Position numbers and translations under genes: made by a program. Below, piece by piece: positions 58,965 through 64,000 of a stretch of DNA of 64,000 nucleotides. Source of the stretch: CAVQGZ01 sp942491665 (GTDB lineage Bacteria > Actinomycetota > Actinomycetes > Jiangellales > Jiangellaceae); the NCBI GenBank assembly GCA_942491665.1, contig CALOBR010000021.1, positions 1-64,000 of the forward strand, read 5' to 3'. The notes beneath the pieces were generated by a model. That model saw only the letters and a list, made by a program, of their open reading frames with translations. It did no database searches and had not been told where the DNA came from. Within the stretch, counting starts at the first letter, position 1. Each line of letters starts with the position of its first letter.

Positions 58965-59792
58965 CTATTCGACGGCCTCAGTCGAGTCAGGCGACCACCC
59001 GCATCCGCATGCCGGGTGCACGGCCCAGCGGCGACGCAGCACCTCGCCGTCCGGCTGCTCCTCCAGCGTCGCGTCCACCACGGCCGGACGTGCGCCCCTC
59101 AGCCACGTCAGCGTCTGCCGGGCGGCGAGCCCGGCCAGCAGGTCGACGGCGGCCTGCGCAGGCGGCGGCACCCGTGCCTGCTCCCACGCCAGTGCGAGGG
59201 TCGGCCACGCCGGATCGGTGTCGCGGCGGTGCAGGTCGTGGCAGCGCAGGCAGCTCGACCGCCCGGGAGCCACGAGGGGTCCCACGACGGCTCGTCCGTC
59301 GCGCAGGTGCGCCCACAGGTGTGCCGTGCCGGCGCCGAGCAGGGCGTCGGCATGGTCGAGGCCTCGTCCGTTGGCGGGGCAGACGACCACCAGGTCGGGC
59401 CGCGTCGCAGCGGGCTCGGCTGCGAGGCTGCACCGGCCGACACCGGCCGCAAGTAGGCCCTGTGCCACGTACTCGGCCACGGCGCCGGCGCCGACGACCT
59501 CCACCCAGGCCGCCGCGAGGGCCGGACGCGGATCGTTCGAGTCCAGCAGCCCGGCCGCACTCAGCAGGCGGCGTGCCTGGGCGAGCTCGTCGGCGAGTCC
59601 GACCAGCCGGGACTCCGCCTCGGCGACCTCCGACGAGGCTGCCCCGCCCAGCCCGCGCAGCAAGTCGGGCAGTCCCGGCGAGACACCGTGCAGAGCAGCC
59701 GCCCGACGCGGGTCGAGGCCGACCTGCAGCGTCCCGGGCTCGCGCCAGAGCATGCTGACGTGCGGGTCGAGATAGGCGGGGGCACCGGGCAC
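58965..59792 (-). CDS. E1-like (ThiF/TOMM leader-peptide-binding-like) protein, Rv3196 type
   Basis: A 275-residue protein with an E1-like nucleotide-binding core (VEVVGAGAVAEYVAQGLLAAGVG, PDLVVVCPANGRG) and a probable zinc site formed by SCLRCHDLHRR and PACGCGW. It resembles the cyclodehydratase partner proteins of azole-forming peptide clusters and the conserved mycobacterial Rv3196. No precursor peptide or dehydrogenase gene is nearby, so a role in natural-product formation is not supported. GTG start at 59792 (VPGAPAYLDPHV). It follows the ABC1 gene arrangement of mycobacteria, about 34 bases upstream of it. Confidence 0.8.
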   Translation of the reverse strand: MPGAPAYLDPHVSMLWREPGTLQVGLDPRRAAALHGVSPGLPDLLRGLGGAASSEVAEAESRLVGLADELAQARRLLSAAGLLDSNDPRPALAAAWVEVVGAGAVAEYVAQGLLAAGVGRCSLAAEPAATRPDLVVVCPANGRGLDHADALLGAGTAHLWAHLRDGRAVVGPLVAPGRSSCLRCHDLHRRDTDPAWPTLALAWEQARVPPPAQAAVDLLAGLAARQTLTWLRGARPAVVDATLEEQPDGEVLRRRWAVHPACGCGWSPDSTEAVE

Positions 59793-59879
59793 GAGGCCTC
59801 CTAGCGGTTGGACGAGCGTGCGGCTCGGCTTGTCGCCGGCCGGAGTAGCGTGCCGTGACCGAGCGCCGAAAGGAGCACG

Positions 59880-60728
59880 ATGTCCACAGCCTCGCCCGCG
59901 GGCGCCCCCCAGCACGCCGAGCCCTGGGGAGAGCCGGAGCACCTGAGCGTGCAGCGTGAGCCCGACGACCTGACGGGCGTCGTCCTGGTCACTCTTGACC
60001 TGCCGGAGCGGCGCAACTCGATGAGCGAGGCCATGACGCGCTCGTGGGGCAGGGTGATGCGGGCCCTGGCCGCTGACCGCTCGGTGCGCGCGGTCGTGGT
60101 GACCGGGCGAGGTCGAGCCTTCTGCGCCGGCGGTGACTTCTCATGGCTCGGGGCGACGCCCGACGCCGGTGTGCCCGAGCTGCGCGAGCGGATGCTCGCC
60201 TTCTACCGAACCTGGCTCTCCGTGCACGAGCTGCGGGTGCCCACCGTTGCGGCCATCAACGGTGCGGCCATCGGCGCCGGTCTCGCCGTGGCTCTGGCTT
60301 GTGACATCCGCATCGCCGCTGATGATGCGCGACTGGCGGTGCCGTTCACGAGCCTGGGCCTGCACCCCGGCATGGCCACGACCTGGCTGCTGCGCCAGGC
60401 CGCCGGCGACACCGTGGCACGCGACATGCTGCTCAGCGGACGTGCCCTCACCGGCGTTGAGGCAGTGCCCAGCGGTCTTGTGTCTCGCTCCGCGCCGGGC
60501 GACGAGGTCGTCGCGACCGCCCTGGCCACGGCCGGGGCCATCGGTACCGCCGCTCCGGTGGCTACCGAGCTCACCAAGGCGGCGCTCGGTGCGGGAGGGC
60601 CGCAGTCGCTGGAGGCCGCGCTGGCCTGGGAAGCCCTCGCCCAACCGGTCACGCTGGCGATGGACGACCTGCACGAAGGGCTGGCCGCCGCGCGGGAGCG
60701 TCGTCCCCCTCAGTTCCGCGGCCGGTGA
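59880..60728 (+). CDS. enoyl-CoA hydratase/isomerase (crotonase) family protein
   Basis: A 282-residue crotonase-fold protein. The oxyanion-hole and CoA-binding segments AFCAGGDFSWLG and ATVAAINGAAIGAGLAVALACD are intact. The first catalytic Glu of classical hydratases (in QPEI) is replaced around VPFTSLGLHPG, and the second aligns with Asp in ARDML, so simple water addition is doubtful; an isomerase or lyase variant is possible. ATG at 59880, 87 bases divergent from the E1-like gene. Its stop overlaps the next GTG. Confidence 0.87.
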   Translation: MSTASPAGAPQHAEPWGEPEHLSVQREPDDLTGVVLVTLDLPERRNSMSEAMTRSWGRVMRALAADRSVRAVVVTGRGRAFCAGGDFSWLGATPDAGVPELRERMLAFYRTWLSVHELRVPTVAAINGAAIGAGLAVALACDIRIAADDARLAVPFTSLGLHPGMATTWLLRQAAGDTVARDMLLSGRALTGVEAVPSGLVSRSAPGDEVVATALATAGAIGTAAPVATELTKAALGAGGPQSLEAALAWEALAQPVTLAMDDLHEGLAAARERRPPQFRGR

Positions 60729-61255
60729 CGGCGCCGACTCCTGCCGAGTCGCTGACTGTCGACGCGGCCGCGGCGGTCGAGAAGGCCGCGCCCGGCTCGT
60801 GGCGATCGGCCAAACTGCTGGCAGTGATGGCCGCGGAAGGCACCGTGGCGCTCACCGACCCGGTGTCGCGGTGGCTTCCGCCCGCCACACCGACGGTGGA
60901 CGGGCTGGCGCGTGTCACGCTGGAGAACCTCGCCTCGCACCTGTCCCGCCTTCCGCGGTTGCCGCCCGGGGCGTTGCGGGCCTCGCTGCGCCCAGGCGGC
61001 ACCCGCGACCCCTACGCCGACATGGACGAGGAGCCGCTGCTGGCGTCGCTGGCCCGTACGATGGTGCGCGACACGCCGGGACAGACCCGGGCCTGCTACT
61101 CCAACTACGGGGCCGGTCTGCTGGGCTACGTGCTCGGACGCGCCGCGGGGAGCGACTACCGCACCGCCCTCACCCAGCGGGTGCTCCAACCGCTGGGCCT
61201 GGGCGCCACCGACGTCGCCGACGAGCCCCTGCACCAAGCCGCGCACCCGGGCTAA
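60725..61255 (+). pseudogene. truncated serine hydrolase (class C beta-lactamase family)
   Basis: A 176-residue product that resembles only the middle of class C beta-lactamase/EstB-like proteins: AEGTVALTDPVSRWLPP, TLENLASHLSRLP, and the tyrosine motif CYSNYGAGLLGYVLGRAAG. The SxxK nucleophile region is replaced by an Ala/Trp-rich stretch and the protein ends before the KTG box, so it cannot be an active enzyme. GTG start overlaps the crotonase stop. It may be a remnant or a deliberately reduced regulatory protein, though I favour decay. Confidence 0.6.
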
Positions 61256-61314
61256 GGCTGCAGCGGTCGGCCCTCGCCCTCGACGGGCGGCACGCCGCAG
61301 GTGCCTGACCGGAG

Positions 61315-61372
61315 CAACCTCCGACCGGGACCGTGAGCCTTCCCCTGCTCACGGCGCGCCGGCCGGAGGTTG
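61315..61372. repeat. nested inverted repeat downstream of the serine hydrolase remnant
   Basis: CAACCTCCGACCGG (61315-61328) and CCGGCCGGAGGTTG (61359-61372) are complementary with one mismatch and enclose a perfect 7-bp stem CGTGAGC (61332-61338)/GCTCACG (61347-61353). It lies in the 194-base gap before the convergent DUF2342 gene. No T-run follows; a dispersed element or RNA structure is possible. Confidence 0.75.
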
Positions 61373-61449
61373 TGCGTGGAAACTAGAACGCGCACCGTCG
61401 AAGCGTCAACGCACTTCTCACAACTGGTGCTTGAAGTGTGACCTGGCGC

Positions 61450-62730
61450 TCAGGCGTCCGGCGGAAGCTCGAGCGGGTTGCCGCGCCGTTCGGCGTAGCC
61501 GAGAGGGTCGTCCAGGTCCGTGGCGTCGGGAATCAGGTCGGGGTGGCCCCACACCCCGTCGCGTGCTTCGGCGCCCTGCTGGGTGCGCAGGATCGCGAAC
61601 AGGTTCGAGGCGTCGCGGGCGCGGCGTGGACGCATCTCGAGCCCGACGAGCGTGGCGAACGTGTCTTCCGCGGGCCCGCCGGCGGCCCGAGCGCGGCGCA
61701 CCGACTCGCGGAGCGCCTCGGCAGCCGGCAGCCGGCCCTCGGCGGCCTGAGTCACCACGTCGTCCACCCATCCCTCGATGGTCGCGAGCGCGATCTCCAG
61801 GCGGTCGAGCGTCGCCTGCTGCTCGGGCGTGCGTTGCGGCTCGAACAGCCCGGACTCGAAGGCCTCCTGCAGCGCCTCGGGCTTGCTCGGGTCGAGGTCG
61901 CGCACAGCGGACTCCAGCCGCGACGTGTCGATGGTGATGCCGCGGGCGAACGCCTCCACCAGCGAGATGACGTGGCCGCGCAGCCATGGGGCGTGCGCGT
62001 GCAGACGGTGGCGGGCTGCTTCGCGCAGAGCCAGGTAGAGGCGGATGTCGGTGGCGTCCAGCCCGAGCCCCTCACCGAACGCGGCGACGTTGCGGGGCAG
62101 CATCGCGACCTGCCCGGGCTCGGTGAGCGGGATGCCGATGTCGGTCACCCCGATCACCTCGGTGGCGAGGTGACCGAGGCCTTGACCGACCTGGGCACCC
62201 CACAGCGACATGCCGACCTGGCGCATGACGCCCACGAGCGGGCCGGCCATGGCAGCGGCCTCCGCCGGGATCGCCTGCCCCATCGCCGTCACGACCTGCT
62301 CGGCGACCGGCTCCACGAGCTTCTTCCAGCCGGGCAGCGTGCCCTCGATCCACTCGGCGCGGCTCCAGGCCTTCACCGAGCGGGTGGCGGCGGGAAAGTC
62401 CGTCGCGCCGTCCAGCCACAGGTCGGCCAGCCGGATTGCCTCGGTGACGCCCTCGCGGTCGCTGCTGCCCACCGACGGGTCGGGCTGGCCGGCGACGGTC
62501 TGACGTGCGGCCTGCTGCGCCAGGTCCCAGTTGACCGGGCCGCCCTGCCACGAGAGAAGCTGTCCGAGCTGCTGGAGCGCGGCGCCGATGTCCATGGGCT
62601 GCCCACCTGGGCCGGTCAGGTTGAAGGGAAAGCCCTCCGGCATGCCTGGCATCCCCGGGATGCCGGGCTGCTTGCCGGCGCCCTCAGGCTCGTCGTCGTC
62701 GGGTCGAAAGCCGAACGGCACGTCACTCAT
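61450..62730 (-). CDS. DUF2342 / zinc-dependent metalloprotease family protein
   Basis: A 426-residue protein matching mycobacterial Rv3195. It opens with MSDVPFGFRPDDDEPEG and a Gly/Pro/Met-rich segment, then a long helical domain with WNLAQ-like WDLAQQAARQTVAG, GLGHLATEVIGVTDIGIPL and the zincin-like helix LALREAARHRLHAHAPWLRGHV, where a degenerate H-x-x-x-H pattern is visible. The protease label comes from family naming; activity is unproven. ATG at 62730 follows GGTGA. Divergent from the PDZ/Lon gene by about 95 bases, as in mycobacteria. Confidence 0.85.
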   Translation of the reverse strand: MSDVPFGFRPDDDEPEGAGKQPGIPGMPGMPEGFPFNLTGPGGQPMDIGAALQQLGQLLSWQGGPVNWDLAQQAARQTVAGQPDPSVGSSDREGVTEAIRLADLWLDGATDFPAATRSVKAWSRAEWIEGTLPGWKKLVEPVAEQVVTAMGQAIPAEAAAMAGPLVGVMRQVGMSLWGAQVGQGLGHLATEVIGVTDIGIPLTEPGQVAMLPRNVAAFGEGLGLDATDIRLYLALREAARHRLHAHAPWLRGHVISLVEAFARGITIDTSRLESAVRDLDPSKPEALQEAFESGLFEPQRTPEQQATLDRLEIALATIEGWVDDVVTQAAEGRLPAAEALRESVRRARAAGGPAEDTFATLVGLEMRPRRARDASNLFAILRTQQGAEARDGVWGHPDLIPDATDLDDPLGYAERRGNPLELPPDA

Positions 62731-62825
62731 GTCACCACGGTAGCCAGCCTCGGCGGTTACCCGCCCGTACAAGGCCGTCGGTTCGCCACGGGCCGACACG
62801 GGGCGCCCACCGGGCGCGCCGCGAC

Positions 62826-63926
62826 GTGATGTCGGGTGGCGACGTAATCTCTCGCCTCGTGTCACGACGCAGCGCCACCATGGTCGTCTCCGTCGTGCTC
62901 CTGTCCGGGCTTGTGCTGGTGGCTGCCCTGCTCCCCGTCCCGTACGTGGTGTTTCGCCCAGGACCGCTCACGGACGTTCTGGGTGAGGGTGACGAGGGGC
63001 CGATCATCACGGTTCAAGGGGCCCGCAGCTACCCCACCAGCGGTTCGCTCGACCTGACCACCGTCGGGGTCACCCCCGCCGGTGCGGACATGGACCTCGT
63101 GACGGCCATGCGGGCCTGGGTCGACCCCGACCTGGCCGTCGTCCCCCGCGAGCTGGTCTACCCGGGCAACCCCACCACCGAAGAGGCGCGTGACCGCAAC
63201 GCCGCGGTGTTCAGCTCGTCCCAAGAGCTCGCCAGCGTGGCGGCCCTGCGTCACCTCGGCTACGACGTACCGGTCGAGGCCGACCAGGTTCTCGTGCGTG
63301 AGGTGCTGGACGGGGCAGCGTCCGAAGGCGTCCTCGAGCCGGGCGACCAGGTGCTGGAGGTCGACGGGGAGCAGGTGACCACACCGACCGACGTCGTGGA
63401 CGGCATCGGGACGGTCGAGCCGGGGGAGAGCGTTGCGATGACGGTCGTTCGTGACGGGGAGACGCTCGAGGTGAGCGTCCCGACCTCGGAGTCGGAGGTG
63501 AACGCCGGCCAGCCGGCGATCGGCGTCATCGTCGGGCAGGCGTGGGATCTTCCGGTCGACATCAGCATCGACGTGCCCGGAGCGATCGGCGGCTCCAGTG
63601 CGGGACTGGTCTTCTCCCTGGGCATCGTGGACACGATGACGTCGCAGGGGCTGCTCGACGACACGGCTGTCGCCGGCACAGGGGAGATCAGCCCGGACGG
63701 CTCAGTAGGCCCGATCAGTGGCGTCCAGCAGAAGATCGCCGCGGCGCGTGACGCCGATACCGGGCTGTTCCTCGCACCGTCCGCCAACTGCGCGGCAGTC
63801 CTGGGCTCGGCACCCGGTGACATGCTCGTCGTCCCGGTCGACACCCTCGACGAGGCGGTCGACGTGGTCACCAGCGTGGTCGCGGGGGAGACCGACGGGC
63901 TGCCGACCTGCGACGAGGCGGCCTGA
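62826..63926 (+). CDS. PDZ and Lon-type (S16) protease, YlbL/Rv3194c family
   Basis: A 366-residue membrane-anchored protease. The transmembrane helix is at about residues 18-40 (VVSVVLLSGLVLVAALLP), a PDZ domain at about 155-230 (VLEPGDQVLEVDGEQVTTPTDV) and a C-terminal S16 domain. Catalytic Ser in IGGSSAGLVFSLG and Lys in ISGVQQKIAAAR form the Ser-Lys dyad. No ATPase domain is present. It likely processes extracellular or membrane proteins. GTG at 62826, ATG 62829 and GTG 62859 (VSRRSATMVV) are all possible starts; homologues often start at the last. Confidence 0.9.
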   Translation: MMSGGDVISRLVSRRSATMVVSVVLLSGLVLVAALLPVPYVVFRPGPLTDVLGEGDEGPIITVQGARSYPTSGSLDLTTVGVTPAGADMDLVTAMRAWVDPDLAVVPRELVYPGNPTTEEARDRNAAVFSSSQELASVAALRHLGYDVPVEADQVLVREVLDGAASEGVLEPGDQVLEVDGEQVTTPTDVVDGIGTVEPGESVAMTVVRDGETLEVSVPTSESEVNAGQPAIGVIVGQAWDLPVDISIDVPGAIGGSSAGLVFSLGIVDTMTSQGLLDDTAVAGTGEISPDGSVGPISGVQQKIAAARDADTGLFLAPSANCAAVLGSAPGDMLVVPVDTLDEAVDVVTSVVAGETDGLPTCDEAA

Positions 63927-64000
63927 GCGACTGCAGCCGTCATCAGCCCGGTGCTCACCTGGCAAGATCACAATTCGGTCTACATGCCCCCAACTGGGGA

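Noticed and set aside
61438..62829. 463-codon plus-strand frame opposite the DUF2342 gene
   Set aside because: Composition (many Arg, Gly and His, no domain) is that of an antisense shadow of the clearly homologous minus-strand gene.
63984..64000. ATG at 63984 as the start of the next gene
   Set aside because: Only 17 bases remain and there is no ribosome site; a UPF0182-type gene would be expected by synteny but cannot be supported.
1..64000. tRNA, rRNA, CRISPR, prophage or IS elements
   Set aside because: None of the diagnostic sequences (T-arm GGTTCGA with acceptor pairing, regular direct repeats, transposase motifs, terminal repeats with target duplications) was seen.

Overview
The window is about 64 kb of very GC-rich DNA from a member of the Actinomycetes. 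Lineage markers include mycothiol synthesis (mshB), the succinylase branch of diaminopimelate synthesis (dapC, dapD, dapE), DUF3117, DUF3107, AdnAB, WhiB7, mycoredoxin, MoeZ and the DUF2342 protein. GTG starts and 4-bp stop/start overlaps (GTGA, ATGA) are common. From memory, two blocks match Mycobacterium tuberculosis gene order: 1.5-25 kb resembles Rv1170-Rv1232c and 36-64 kb resembles Rv3213c-Rv3194c. I cannot assign family or genus. No rRNA, tRNA, CRISPR array, prophage or IS element was seen.

Layout. 0-6 kb: truncated S9 peptidase, mshB, a membrane protein, a VanW protein, ferredoxin, dapC. 6-16 kb: DUF192 lipoprotein, cell-wall-associated hydrolase-like protein, dapD, dapE, LOG protein, folP-type protein, SRPBCC protein, tag, DUF3117, divergent glgA/glgC, O-methyltransferase. 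16-20 kb: ECF sigma factor, HtrA protease, TatB, Mrp. 20-23.7 kb: a damaged winged-helix gene containing a long poly-G tract, then a minus-strand thiamine-precursor ABC operon behind a TPP riboswitch. 23.7-27 kb: DUF1003, MgtE-N/CBS protein, lipoprotein, EamA transporter. 27-32 kb: CitE-like lyase, AspT-type exchanger, acyl-CoA dehydrogenase, MaoC hydratase. 32-36 kb: Nudix, DUF6758-like zinc ribbon, PHP phosphoesterase, PD-(D/E)XK nuclease, and a fusion of an alpha/beta hydrolase with an RsbW-type ATPase. 36-42 kb: ParA, DEAD helicase, ferritin-like protein, DUF3107, TetR, MoeZ. 42-53 kb: flippase/pseudokinase fusion, ATL protein, thioesterase, AdnA-AdnB, endonuclease/phosphatase, purine nucleoside phosphorylase. 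53-64 kb: NudC, mycoredoxin, UvrD2, whiB7 with its attenuator leader, a tiny basic protein, ABC1 kinase, E1-like protein, crotonase, decayed serine hydrolase, DUF2342 and a PDZ/Lon protease.

How the genes work together. Lysine/peptidoglycan precursor synthesis (dapC/D/E), glycogen or maltose-1-phosphate synthesis (glgA/glgC), envelope stress and export (sigma factor, HtrA, TatB), thiamine pyrimidine uptake under TPP control, a short-chain dicarboxyl-CoA breakdown module, double-strand break processing (AdnAB, UvrD2, AddB-like nuclease) and antibiotic/redox stress (WhiB7, mycoredoxin, mshB) are the main themes. The least conventional items are the hydrolase-HATPase fusion, the pseudokinase-flippase, the whiB7 leader peptide and attenuator, the unannotated 34-residue basic protein, three rare start codons, three intergenic cruciform-type repeats, and the probably artefactual poly-G stretch at about 20 kb.
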